Of a DNA stretch of 64,000 nt, positions 16,408-24,948 are shown in pieces. Source of the stretch: JBDTNL01 sp039933785 (GTDB lineage Bacteria > Acidobacteriota > Thermoanaerobaculia > Multivoradales > JAGPDF01). How positions within the stretch are numbered: the first letter of the stretch is position 1; the number at the start of each line of letters is the position of its first letter. Under the pieces are notes generated by a model that was given only the letters and a program-made list of their open reading frames with translations, was not told the DNA's origin and searched no databases. The position numbers and the translations under genes are program-made. The stretch covers positions 1 to 64,000 of the forward strand of contig JBDTNL010000012.1 of the NCBI GenBank assembly GCA_039933785.1. The letters are read 5' to 3'.

Positions 16408-18702
16408 GTGGCATCAGGCGTACAATTTGAGGCCTTGCGCGGTCGATTGAACACACGCTGGGTCGCAGCGCTGCTGTGCCTGCTGGTCGTCGGATTGCTG
16501 TATTTCCAGATCCACGACGCGGCGCGCAGCGCCGGCAGGCGGATCGGCTTCGATTCACAACCTGAACAGGGCGGGATCCGGGTCGGCGTCGTCCAAACCA
16601 ACATGGCGGGCGAACGCGCCGGCCTGCAGCGGGGCGACTTGCTGGTCGCGGTCGACGGACAGCGGCTCGAGAACCAGGACGACTACGACTTCGTGGCCTC
16701 TGGGTTCGAGCGCGATCGGATCGCGAAGTTCGACGTTCTGCGAGCCGGGCATCGGCTGGAGCTCGCGGTCTTGCCGGGCGCTCCGTTCCCCTGGCGCGAC
16801 ATCGCCACCAACCTGTTGGTGTGCCTCGGGTATTTCGTGCTGTCCCTTCTGGCGCTGCCGCTGGCAATGACCGACGCCCGGGCGCGGCTGCTTTTCCTGT
16901 TTGCCTTTGCGGTGACTGTCGAACTCGCCATACCCGGAAATCCGATCGGGAATCCGACGCTCAAGATGGCAGTCGATGTCTTCATGTACGCACTGACCGG
17001 CGCGCAGATCGGCCTCGAGTTGCATCTTGCGTCGGTCATTCCTGCGCCGCCACAGTGGCTCGAGCGCCGGCGCTTCATCATTCCCGGTTTCTACTTCTGC
17101 GGTCTGGTGCTTTCGGTCTTCCTGATTTTCTCGTACTTCCTGGAGCTTCGTACGCCCAACCCATGGCCGTGGCGGTCGCTCACCGCGTTCAATCTGCTCA
17201 ACAACGGCATCTTGCCGGTGTGGGCGGCGTCCGTCGTCGGGCTCCTCTTGCACAATGCCATCCGTGAACCGACGCCTCGCGGCCGTCAACAGGCCGCATT
17301 GGTGCTGCTCGGCGTGCTGCCGTGGTTTCTGTACGTTGCCGCGGGTCTGATCTTCACCCTCCGAGCGGTCGAGCTCCCGATCTGGATCTCGAATCTTCAG
17401 CCATGGGCCCTGCTCACCTATCCGGTGGCGGTCTTCGTGGCGATCTTTCGCTACCGATTGTTCAATCTCGAGGCCGTGGTGCGGCGAACCCTCGTCTACA
17501 CGCTGCTCACGGGGCTTTTGGTGCTCGTCTTCTACACCACCGTTGGCGCGGGCGGCGTGCTCTTCTCCGAGTGGCTCGACGCTGGCCGTGGATCGGTATG
17601 GGTCGTATCCGCGGCGACCCTCCTGCTCGGCCTGCTGTTCGCACCCCTGCGCCGCATGCTGCAGCGCATGATCGAACGACGATTCTTCCCCGAGCGCCAT
17701 GCCCTGCGGCAGCGTCTGATCTCGCTCGCCGAGGAACTGCCTGCGCTCGGTCAAGTGCCGCGCATGGGCCGTCACCTGGCACAGCGGCTGGCGGAAATCT
17801 TCGAGCTCAAGAGCGCGTCGGTGCTCCTCGCGGATCCCAAGAGCGGGCTCCTGGTGAGTGTGGCGACTGGCGGCGAGGCCCGGGTCAGCGACGGCGAGTT
17901 GTCGCTCCTGCTCTCGCCCGAGGATCCGGGCATGGATCTGCTCCGGGTCAGCCGGCGGGCATTGCCGGTCGCACAGCTGGCGAAGAAGAGCGCGGCGCTG
18001 GCGCAACGCATGAACGCAGCGAGGGCAGTGCTGGCGGTGCCCCTGCTCAGCCACCACCGCTTGGTCGGCGTGCTGCTGCTCGGCGAACGCAAGACTAGCG
18101 CCGGCCGCGACGTACCGGCCGACGAGCTCGAGCTCTTGGATCTGGTGGCCAAGCACGCCGCGACGGTGTTCGAGAATGCGCGACTGTTCGAGTCCGCGAC
18201 GTACGAAGAGCTCACCGGCCTGCTGCGGCGCGAGGCGATCCTCGAGGTGCTCGACAAGGAGCTCCATCGCGCCTTGCGGTACCAACGGCCGCTCACTCTG
18301 GGCATGGCCGACCTCGACCACTTCAAGCGTGTGAACGACACCCACGGGCATCTGGCCGGCGATACGCTGTTGAAGCGAGTCTCACTCGCGCTGGTATCCG
18401 GACTGCGGGGCACGGACTCGATCGGGCGCTTTGGCGGCGAGGAGTTCCTGATCGTTCTCCCAGAGACGCAACTCGAGGGCGCAACCGCGGTGGCCGAGAA
18501 GGTTCGGGGCCTGGTCGAGAGCACCTCGACCTCGATGGAGGACGGCGCAGAAGTCCGACTGACGGTTTCGATCGGCCTCGCGACCCTGTCGGACGTCGAG
18601 GGACCGATCACGGCGGCGACACTCCTCGCGGTCGCCGACCGAGCGCTCTATCGAGCCAAGAACGCCGGGCGCAACCGCGTCGAGAGCGCCCTCGCCGTTT
18701 GA
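16408..18702 (+). CDS. Membrane diguanylate cyclase: PDZ, 7TM-like, GAF and GGDEF domains
   Basis: 764 residues from a GTG. After one membrane segment (about 18-35), residues about 45-130 form a PDZ-like domain (VVQTNMAGERAGLQRGDLLVAVDG, split here only by reading). Eight or so hydrophobic segments follow (130-410), then a GAF-like domain (about 435-595) and a C-terminal GGDEF domain. The active site is GGEEF (676-680), with an inhibitory-site RxxD (RGTD, 667-670) five residues before it, so cyclic di-GMP synthesis with product inhibition is expected. A PDZ domain on the periplasmic side could sense envelope peptides. The gene starts 10 bases after yidD. Confidence 0.87.
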   Translation: MASGVQFEALRGRLNTRWVAALLCLLVVGLLYFQIHDAARSAGRRIGFDSQPEQGGIRVGVVQTNMAGERAGLQRGDLLVAVDGQRLENQDDYDFVASGFERDRIAKFDVLRAGHRLELAVLPGAPFPWRDIATNLLVCLGYFVLSLLALPLAMTDARARLLFLFAFAVTVELAIPGNPIGNPTLKMAVDVFMYALTGAQIGLELHLASVIPAPPQWLERRRFIIPGFYFCGLVLSVFLIFSYFLELRTPNPWPWRSLTAFNLLNNGILPVWAASVVGLLLHNAIREPTPRGRQQAALVLLGVLPWFLYVAAGLIFTLRAVELPIWISNLQPWALLTYPVAVFVAIFRYRLFNLEAVVRRTLVYTLLTGLLVLVFYTTVGAGGVLFSEWLDAGRGSVWVVSAATLLLGLLFAPLRRMLQRMIERRFFPERHALRQRLISLAEELPALGQVPRMGRHLAQRLAEIFELKSASVLLADPKSGLLVSVATGGEARVSDGELSLLLSPEDPGMDLLRVSRRALPVAQLAKKSAALAQRMNAARAVLAVPLLSHHRLVGVLLLGERKTSAGRDVPADELELLDLVAKHAATVFENARLFESATYEELTGLLRREAILEVLDKELHRALRYQRPLTLGMADLDHFKRVNDTHGHLAGDTLLKRVSLALVSGLRGTDSIGRFGGEEFLIVLPETQLEGATAVAEKVRGLVESTSTSMEDGAEVRLTVSIGLATLSDVEGPITAATLLAVADRALYRAKNAGRNRVESALAV

Positions 18703-18727
18703 TTGGCTTTGGTAGCATGCGGCCGAC

Positions 18728-19078
18728 ATGGATTCGGTCGTTCTCACGGAGGTTCGTCGCCTGCCCGCCTCGCACGCCCTGCGGCTGACCTGGAGCGATC
18801 GCCACGGGGCCGAGTTCGACTACGACTACCTGCGCGGTTGGTGTCCGTGTGCCCTGTGTCAGGGGCACCACAATCTAGAGGTTCTCTTCCACGCGCCGCC
18901 CGGGCCCGTAGCCGCGGGATCGATTGAACCGGTCGGCAACTATGGGATTTCGATCGTGTGGTCCGATGGCCACGCGACCGGCATCTATCGCTTCGATTTC
19001 CTGCGCGAGCTCTGCCCCTGCGCGGACTGCCGGCGCTCTGGGCCGCCGCGACCTTTGGCTGCGGCCCCTGTTCGCTAG
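18728..19078 (+). CDS. DUF971 domain protein
   Basis: 116 residues, soluble. The DUF971 pattern is clear: a strand with LRLTWSDRHGAEFDYDYLRGWCPCALC, then IEPVGNYGISIVWSDGH, and a second FLRELCPCADC. The two CPCxxC clusters could bind metal. This domain occurs as the N-terminal part of gamma-butyrobetaine hydroxylases and beside iron-sulfur carrier proteins, but its role alone is unknown. It precedes the cyclophilin gene by 44 bases on the same strand. Confidence 0.82.
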   Translation: MDSVVLTEVRRLPASHALRLTWSDRHGAEFDYDYLRGWCPCALCQGHHNLEVLFHAPPGPVAAGSIEPVGNYGISIVWSDGHATGIYRFDFLRELCPCADCRRSGPPRPLAAAPVR

Positions 19079-19122
19079 TTGAATCTGTCGTCCACCTCAA
19101 CCGCTTTACCAAGGAGACCCTG

Positions 19123-19695
19123 ATGAGCGTACTTCTTCTCCTCGCCGCGTTGGCCATGCCGATGAGCGCCGCCGACGCATCCGCCGCGGCTCCGGCTGCG
19201 AAGCCCCCCCATGTGCTGCTCGAGACCTCGGTCGGAAGTATCGAGATCGAGCTCAACACCGCGAAGGCGCCGATTTCGGCGGAGAACTTCCTGCAGTACG
19301 TGAAGGCTGGGTTCTACGACGGTGTCATCTTCCACCGGGTGATCCCAGGTTTCATGATCCAGGGTGGCGGATTCGCCGCCGACATGCAGGAGAAGGCAAC
19401 CCGCTCGCCGATCAAGAACGAGTCCAACAATGGCGTGTCGAATGCCCGTGGCACGCTCGCCATGGCGCGAACCAACGCGCCGGACAGCGCCGCGGCGCAG
19501 TTCTTCATCAACTTGGTCAACAACTCGAACCTCGACTACCCGCGCGCGGCGGGGTCGGGATACGCGGTGTTCGGCAGGGTCGTTTCAGGCATGGACGTGG
19601 TCGACAAGATCGCCAAGGTGCAGACAGCCACCCGCGGATCGTATGGAGACGTCCCGGTCGAGGCGGTGGTCATCAAGAAGGCGACCGTACAGTAG
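19123..19695 (+). CDS. Cyclophilin-type peptidyl-prolyl cis-trans isomerase, exported
   Basis: 190 residues from the ATG with AAGGAG six bases upstream. A short signal peptide (about 1-20) precedes a cyclophilin domain with FHRVIPGFMIQGGGF, catalytic Arg in FHRV, AMARTNAPDSAAAQFFIN and the conserved FGRVVSGMDVVDKIA. Bacterial cyclophilins of this form (PpiA-like) help fold periplasmic proteins. It is convergent with the cold-shock gene, with a hairpin in the 63-base gap. Confidence 0.92.
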   Translation: MSVLLLLAALAMPMSAADASAAAPAAKPPHVLLETSVGSIEIELNTAKAPISAENFLQYVKAGFYDGVIFHRVIPGFMIQGGGFAADMQEKATRSPIKNESNNGVSNARGTLAMARTNAPDSAAAQFFINLVNNSNLDYPRAAGSGYAVFGRVVSGMDVVDKIAKVQTATRGSYGDVPVEAVVIKKATVQ

Positions 19696-19724
19696 TCGGT
19701 CGCCAAACGACGGGAAAGCGAATC

Positions 19725-19751
19725 GAGGCGCCGGTCGAGGGTCGGTGCCTC
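19725..19751. terminator. Hairpin between convergent cyclophilin and cold-shock genes
   Basis: GAGGCGCCG (19725-19733) pairs with CGGTGCCTC (19743-19751), nine pairs including one G-T, around a nine-base loop. Its place between two convergent stop codons suggests a two-way terminator. There is no T tract on either side, so it may be Rho-assisted or only mRNA-stabilising. Confidence 0.4.
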
Positions 19752-19758
19752 GCCTCGC

Positions 19759-19965
19759 TCAAGAAATGCGCGCGACGTTGCGAGCCTGCAGGCCCTTGGG
19801 TCCGTCGACGACCTCGAAGCTCACTCGATCACCCTCGTTGAGACTACGAAAGCCATCGGCGAGGATCGCCGTGTGGTGCACGAAGACATCCGCACCGTTC
19901 TCGCGCGAGATGAAGCCGTAGCCCTTCGCGTTGTTGAACCACTTCACAGTGCCTTGCTCGGTCAT
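19759..19965 (-). CDS. Cold-shock domain protein (CspA family)
   Basis: 68 residues, the full length of the family. RNA-binding motifs RNP1 (KGYGFI) and RNP2 (VFVHHTAI) are intact, along with the TVKWFNNAKG start. It acts as an RNA chaperone binding single-stranded RNA or DNA. GGGAG lies about 12 bases before the ATG. Whether it is cold-induced cannot be read from the sequence. Confidence 0.95.
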   Translation of the reverse strand: MTEQGTVKWFNNAKGYGFISRENGADVFVHHTAILADGFRSLNEGDRVSFEVVDGPKGLQARNVARIS

Positions 19966-20078
19966 GCGTCGACTCCCAGTGCAACGGGTTGTTGAGACCC
20001 GCCATCGCGACTAGGGACGGTCGCGGCGCTTGCTACCGTTCATGCTTGGCTGCGGGAAACAATCGCACCCCAGGCCCC

Positions 20079-20114
20079 AAAAAGCAATACGGAACCCCCA
20101 AAAACGAGGTTCCG
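20079..20114 (-). terminator. Rho-independent terminator of the gap-pgk-tpiA-secG-tRNA-Leu unit
   Basis: On the minus strand CGGAACC and GGTTCCG form a seven-pair stem with an 11-base loop, followed by a TATTGCTTTTT tail. It begins 18 bases beyond the encoded CCA of tRNA-Leu, as expected for the end of the tRNA transcript. Confidence 0.7.
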
Positions 20115-20131
20115 CGGTAACTCAGGAGGGA

Positions 20132-20216
<85 letters not shown>

Positions 20217-20234
20217 GCTGCTTTTGAAACCAAT

Positions 20235-20609
20235 CTACTTCGGCGGCTGAGCCGGCTGAGGAGCCGGGGCCACGGGTGGGGCCACAGGTGCGACTGCGGG
20301 AGCACTCGTCGGAGCGGTGGCCGGCACGCTGACCGGCGCACTTGCTGGCTTGTCTTTCAACCCGCTCATGACGGAGCCGCGGCTGCCGCCCTGCAGGATC
20401 GCAAGCGTCAACACCGTGAAGATGAACATCACGAACGAGGCCACGGTGAGTTTGTGCAGGAGCGTCGATGCTCCCCGGGCGCCGAAGGCGGTCATGGTAC
20501 CGCCGCCACCGAACACCGAAAGGTCGGCACCCTTGCCCTGCTGGACCAGCACGACCAGGATCAAGAACACGCAAACGATGACGTGAAGAAAATACAGCAG
20601 ATAAATCAC
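20235..20609 (-). CDS. secG: SecG, preprotein translocase subunit
   Basis: 124 residues from a GTG with GGAGG 11 bases upstream. Two membrane segments (about 2-22 and 53-73) flank the SecG signature VLVQQGKGADLSVFGGGG and FGARGASTLLHKLT. A Pro/Ala/Val-rich tail of about 40 residues extends the C-terminus beyond typical SecG. It assists SecYE-mediated protein export. It closes the glycolytic operon and is followed by tRNA-Leu(GAG). Confidence 0.92.
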   Translation of the reverse strand: MIYLLYFLHVIVCVFLILVVLVQQGKGADLSVFGGGGTMTAFGARGASTLLHKLTVASFVMFIFTVLTLAILQGGSRGSVMSGLKDKPASAPVSVPATAPTSAPAVAPVAPPVAPAPQPAQPPK

Positions 20610-20652
20610 GATGCCCGGGGCCTCCGCTAGCTGGGGTTCGCTCCGCCGATGC

Positions 20653-21420
20653 TCAGGCGGAGCCGGAAACTCCAAGGATATCAAGGAACTTGCCGGCGTC
20701 AAGGCTGGCTCCGCCGACGAGGAAACCATCCACCTCCGCCGAACGGTAGAGCTCGGCCGCATTGACCGGGGTGACCGAGCCGCCGTAGACCAGCCGCGTC
20801 TGGCTGGCAATTCGCTCGCCGTAGAGTGCCGACAGCCGGCGGCGCAGGAAGACGTGGGTTTCGGCGGCGATCTCAGGTGTGGCGGTCTCTCCCGTCCCGA
20901 TGGCCCAGACGGGCTCGTAGGCGATCGCGAAGCGCGACGGCCGCGACACCAGACCCGCCGCGAGCTGCCGCTCCAGAACCGAGAACGTCTTGCCGCTGTG
21001 ACGCTCTTCGCGCCGTTCGCCGATGCAAAGCAAGGGAATCAGCCCGGCACGCTCCGCCGCCGCGACCTTGCGCCCCACCAGATCGTCGCTCTCGCCATGG
21101 TCCCGCCGTCGCTCACTATGGCCGCAGAGGACCCACGAGCAGCCGGCGTCTCGGAGCTGGGGTCCGGCAACATCACCGGTGAAGGCGCCGTGGTCTTCCG
21201 GATGCAGATCCTGTCCACCGAGCGCAACGCCCGGCGCATGGGCGCCGATCGCCCACGAGGCGCTGGAAAGCAGGGGGTGAGAGGGAAAAAGCACCACCTG
21301 CGCGACCGGCGTTCCGAGGCCTTCGCCGAGGATACGGCAGAACGCCTCGACGTCCGCGCGCAGCAGGTGCATCTTCCAGTTGGCCGCGATCAGCGGGCGC
21401 CGTCCTCCCGAGCTGCTCAT
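20653..21420 (-). CDS. tpiA: Triosephosphate isomerase
   Basis: 255 residues, normal length. The catalytic set is intact: Lys16 in AANWKMH, His101 in CGHSERR and Glu169 in AYEPVWAIGTGE, with phosphate-loop YGGSVTPVN and GFLVGGASL. It interconverts dihydroxyacetone phosphate and glyceraldehyde 3-phosphate. The ATG overlaps the pgk stop as ATGA, so translation is coupled. Confidence 0.97.
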   Translation of the reverse strand: MSSSGGRRPLIAANWKMHLLRADVEAFCRILGEGLGTPVAQVVLFPSHPLLSSASWAIGAHAPGVALGGQDLHPEDHGAFTGDVAGPQLRDAGCSWVLCGHSERRRDHGESDDLVGRKVAAAERAGLIPLLCIGERREERHSGKTFSVLERQLAAGLVSRPSRFAIAYEPVWAIGTGETATPEIAAETHVFLRRRLSALYGERIASQTRLVYGGSVTPVNAAELYRSAEVDGFLVGGASLDAGKFLDILGVSGSA

Positions 21421-22622
21421 TCGCGCTCCAGAATCGCCACGCCGGGGAGAGTCTTGCCAGCAAGGAATTCGAGCGCTGCGCCGCCACCCGTGGAGACATG
21501 GCCAAGTTGGCCGAGAACACCCGCCTGGCGCGCCGCGGCGATGGTCTCGCCGCCGCCTGCGACCGTCCAGCCAGCGCATTGACCGACGGCATCGGCCGCC
21601 GCGCGCGTGCCGGCGTCGAAGGGCGGCTTCTCGAACACGCCGAGCGGTCCATTCCAGAACAGGGTTCGGGCTCGGGCGATGGCGGCGGCGAAACGCTCGC
21701 GGGTCGCCGGCCCGATGTCTACCGCCTTCATCCCGCCGGGAATGGCGTCCACCGCGACGACTTCGATTCGTCGTGGCGCACCCAGGTCGTCGGTGACCAC
21801 CAGGTCGTTGGGCAACAGGACCTCAGTGCCCTGCGCCGCGGCTCGGACGAGGATTTCGCGCGCCAGGTCGAGCCGGTCGCGCTCGAACAACGAGTCCTTG
21901 AGGTCCAAGCCTCGGGCCGCGAGAAACGTGTTCGCCATCCCTCCGCCGACCATCAGGCAATCCAATCGCGGGAGCAGGTTCTCCAACGTGTCGATCTTGT
22001 CCTCGATCTTGGCGCCGCCGAGCAACGCGGCGAAGGGCTTCTCCGGCGAGTCCAGGAGGCGCGACAGGGCAACGACCTCCCGCACGAGCAATCGACCCGC
22101 GGCTTTACTTGCACTGCGCGCCGCGACACCGACCACCGAGGCGTGCGCGCGATGCGCGCTGCCGAACGCGTCGTCGACGTAGACACCGCGTGGCCCGATG
22201 AGCGCCATCAGCGCATCCACGAAGGCCGGATCGTTCTTCTCTTCGCCCGCGTGATAGCGCAGATTCTCGAGCAGGCAGACGCCACCGTCAAAGAGCGCCG
22301 CCGCGGCGCGTTCGGCAGCCCCGCCGACGGAGTCTTCGGCAAAGGAAACCGCGGAGCCCAACAGCTCGGCAAGCGTGCCCGCCACAGGCCGCAGGCTGTA
22401 CCTCGGATTGGGCTCTCCCTTGGGGCGGCCGCAGTGGGAGGCGAGCAGGATCCGCCCTCCGGCGGCGATCAATTCACGCAGCGTCGGCAGCGATTCCTCG
22501 AGCCGCTGCACGTCGAGCACGCGCCCATCCTTGAACGGCACGTTGTAGTCCACGCGCACGAACACTCGCCGCCCGCGGAGCGTCGAAAGGTCGAGATCTT
22601 CCAGAGTGAGCAAGCGGCGCAT
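21417..22622 (-). CDS. pgk: Phosphoglycerate kinase
   Basis: 401 residues. Starts MRRLLTLEDLDLSTLRGRRVFVRVDYNVP and includes HCGRPKGE, RYHAGEEKN, LLGGAKIEDKI and the C-terminal nucleotide site VAGGGETIAA and STGGGAALEFL. It produces ATP from 1,3-bisphosphoglycerate in glycolysis. The start ATG shares one base with the gap stop (TGATG), and its own stop overlaps tpiA. In-frame starts further upstream lie within gap and are unlikely. Confidence 0.97.
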   Translation of the reverse strand: MRRLLTLEDLDLSTLRGRRVFVRVDYNVPFKDGRVLDVQRLEESLPTLRELIAAGGRILLASHCGRPKGEPNPRYSLRPVAGTLAELLGSAVSFAEDSVGGAAERAAAALFDGGVCLLENLRYHAGEEKNDPAFVDALMALIGPRGVYVDDAFGSAHRAHASVVGVAARSASKAAGRLLVREVVALSRLLDSPEKPFAALLGGAKIEDKIDTLENLLPRLDCLMVGGGMANTFLAARGLDLKDSLFERDRLDLAREILVRAAAQGTEVLLPNDLVVTDDLGAPRRIEVVAVDAIPGGMKAVDIGPATRERFAAAIARARTLFWNGPLGVFEKPPFDAGTRAAADAVGQCAGWTVAGGGETIAAARQAGVLGQLGHVSTGGGAALEFLAGKTLPGVAILERE

Positions 22623-23632
22623 CAAGCCCCTCCCATGTGACTCACCAGATCGAGCAGACGATTCGTGTAGCCCCATTCATTGTCGTACCACGAGACGATC
22701 CGCACGAGGCGGTCGCCGGCGCGCTGCAGCAGTGGCAAGTCGACGACCGCGGAAAGCGGCTCGCCGATGAAATCCGACGAGACCAGGGGCTCGTCGGTGA
22801 CTCCGAGAATGCCGGCGAGATCCGTCGCCGCGGCGAGGCGGTAGGCCGCCGCCAGCTCTTCCAGTGTGGCGGCGTTCTGCAGCTGCACCGTCAAGTCCAC
22901 CAGCGACCCCGCCGCCACGGGCACGCGCATCGCGAGGCCCTCGACTCGACCCTCGAGCTCCGGCAGCACCAAACCGATCGAGCTGATGGCGTCGCTCGTC
23001 GTCGGAATGATGTTGGCTCCGGCGGCGCGGGCGCGGCGCGGGTCGGCATGCGGCATGTCAACCAGATTTTGGCTGTTGGTGTAGCAATGCACGGTGTTCA
23101 TCAACGCAAAGTCGACGCCGAAGCGGCGCAGCGGCACCGCGATGCTCGCGGCGAGGCAATTGGTAGTGCACGAGGCGTTGCTCACCACTTGATGGCGTCG
23201 CGGGTCGTAGTCACGGTGATTGATGCCGACGCAAAATGTGGCGTCGACGTCGTCCGCGGTGGCGGAGACGATCACGCGCTGCACTCCGCGTGCGAGATGA
23301 GCCGCCGCCATGGCTCGCGAGCGGAATCGCCCGGTCGCTTCGATGACGATCTGCGGCGGGCCGCCCTCGATGCGATCCCAGGGAATCTCCGCCGGCACGC
23401 TGCCACGGAAAATCCTGAGCGGACGCCCATCGATGCGCAGGCCGTCGGCTTCGATCTCGAGCCGACCCGGGAAGCGACCGTGGATGGTGTCGTGTTGGAC
23501 CAGTCGGGCGAGCTGTTCGGGGTCGGCCTGGTCATTGGCAGCCACGAGCTCGAGGTCCGGGCGCTCGCGGGCCACCCGGATGAGTGCCCGACCGATGCGA
23601 CCGAGACCGTTGATTGCGAAGCGGATTCCCAT
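22622..23632 (-). CDS. gap: Glyceraldehyde-3-phosphate dehydrogenase
   Basis: 336 residues. NAD site INGLGRIGR at the start, catalytic Cys155 in SNASCTTNC and His182 in TVHCYTNSQ are present, with the ending WYDNEWGYTNRLLDLV. The residue after Asn33-Asp34 is Gln and fits an NAD-preferring enzyme, though cofactor choice is inference. First gene of the gap-pgk-tpiA-secG operon, divergent from tsaD with 79 bases between. Confidence 0.97.
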   Translation of the reverse strand: MGIRFAINGLGRIGRALIRVARERPDLELVAANDQADPEQLARLVQHDTIHGRFPGRLEIEADGLRIDGRPLRIFRGSVPAEIPWDRIEGGPPQIVIEATGRFRSRAMAAAHLARGVQRVIVSATADDVDATFCVGINHRDYDPRRHQVVSNASCTTNCLAASIAVPLRRFGVDFALMNTVHCYTNSQNLVDMPHADPRRARAAGANIIPTTSDAISSIGLVLPELEGRVEGLAMRVPVAAGSLVDLTVQLQNAATLEELAAAYRLAAATDLAGILGVTDEPLVSSDFIGEPLSAVVDLPLLQRAGDRLVRIVSWYDNEWGYTNRLLDLVSHMGGA

Positions 23633-23711
23633 GGCTTTTGGGCTTTGTTGCGGAACGGCGCAAGTGTATCAGGGGGTTGCGCTCCCCAAGCTCAGAGCTT
23701 AGCCTCCAAGA

Positions 23712-24812
23712 GTGGAGAAACAGTCGCCTTTGGTGCTGGCCATCGAGACTTCCTGCGACGACACCGCGTGCGCGATTCTCGATGGTGCGGGCCGGGTTCT
23801 CTCGTCGATCGTGGCGAGCCAGCTCGTGCATCGCCCGTTCGGTGGTGTGGTGCCGGAGCTCGCCTCGCGCGAGCACTTGCGCAATTGGCCGGAGGTGAGC
23901 GCCGCAGCGCTCGGCGATGCCGGGGTTGTGCTCGAGGAGATCGATGTAGTGGCGGCCACCCGGGGCCCAGGCCTCGTCGGCGCGCTGCTCGTTGGTCTTT
24001 CCCTTGGCAAGGGGCTAGCCTATGGATTGGGTCGCGAATTCCACGGCCTACACCACATGGAAGCGCACCTGTTCTCGCCCTTTTTGCGCACCGGAGGCGG
24101 GACCGCCGAGGAGCCGCCGCGACGTTTCACCGGACTAGTGGTCTCTGGCGGTCACACGCTGCTCCTCGGAGTGGATCGCGGAGCGCCGGGGGAGGAAGCT
24201 CTCCGAATCGCGACCCTCGCCGAAACCCGCGACGACGCCATCGGGGAGGCCTTCGACAAGGTCGGCAAGCGTTTTGGTCTGCCCTACCCGCAGGGACCGC
24301 GCGTCGACCGCTTGGCCGAGCTCGGAGACGCTGCACGATTTCCCTTGCCGGTCGCGGCTCGGAGCGACGATCTGTTCTTCTCCTACTCCGGGCTGAAGAG
24401 CCAGACGTTGCTCGAGCTTGACCGCCTCACGAGGCGAGGCGTCGATACGGCACCGCGCCCGGACGACAAGGACGGCGAGATGACCTTCGGCCAGGAAGTT
24501 CTGGATCTGCTCGCAGGCTTTCGCGCGGCGGCGGTTGCCCAGCTATTCGATCGCCTCGAACGGCTGCATCGCCGGGAGCCGATCGAGCTACTGGCCGTTT
24601 CGGGCGGTGTCGCCGCCAATCGCTTGCTGCGCCGCGAAGTCGGCTCGTGGTGCGAGGCCAAGGGCGTCGAGATTCGCCTGGTGCCGACCGCGTTTTGCGG
24701 CGACAACGCCGCCATGATCGCGTGGCGGGCCATTCTCAACCATCGCGCCGGTCTGACCGACGATCCGCGGCGCTGCGAAGCCGTCAGCCGCTTGCCGTTC
24801 GACGTCAGGTAG
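23712..24812 (+). CDS. tsaD: tRNA N6-adenosine threonylcarbamoyltransferase TsaD
   Basis: 366 residues from a GTG. Kae1/TsaD motifs: LAIETSCDDTACAIL, GGVVPELASREH, TRGPGLVGALLVG, metal-binding HMEAH (His115, His119), VSGGHTLLL, GEAFDKVGKRFGLPYPQGP and SGGVAANRLLR. It transfers threonylcarbamoyl to A37 of ANN-decoding tRNAs together with TsaB and TsaE, which are not in this window. It is about 25 residues longer than E. coli TsaD because of a loop near residue 135. Confidence 0.96.
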   Translation: MEKQSPLVLAIETSCDDTACAILDGAGRVLSSIVASQLVHRPFGGVVPELASREHLRNWPEVSAAALGDAGVVLEEIDVVAATRGPGLVGALLVGLSLGKGLAYGLGREFHGLHHMEAHLFSPFLRTGGGTAEEPPRRFTGLVVSGGHTLLLGVDRGAPGEEALRIATLAETRDDAIGEAFDKVGKRFGLPYPQGPRVDRLAELGDAARFPLPVAARSDDLFFSYSGLKSQTLLELDRLTRRGVDTAPRPDDKDGEMTFGQEVLDLLAGFRAAAVAQLFDRLERLHRREPIELLAVSGGVAANRLLRREVGSWCEAKGVEIRLVPTAFCGDNAAMIAWRAILNHRAGLTDDPRRCEAVSRLPFDVR

Positions 24813-24948
24813 CGACGCACCGCACGCCCAACCCGTACCATCGACCGGCTTCTGGTTCGCCGGGGGCCGTTCTTGCCCTGGCGCCGGTCTGGCAGCAGGT
24901 GCCGTCGAGCCGGGAATGCTGCACAATTGAAGCCGGAGGGTCCCAGCC

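Noticed and set aside
16555..18351. 598-codon frame antisense to the diguanylate cyclase gene
   Set aside because: The sense frame has a complete GGDEF domain and membrane segments; the antisense frame has none.
22637..24421. 594-codon frame antisense to gap and running into tsaD
   Set aside because: Overlaps two well-supported genes on other frames; amino-acid composition is typical of a shadow frame.
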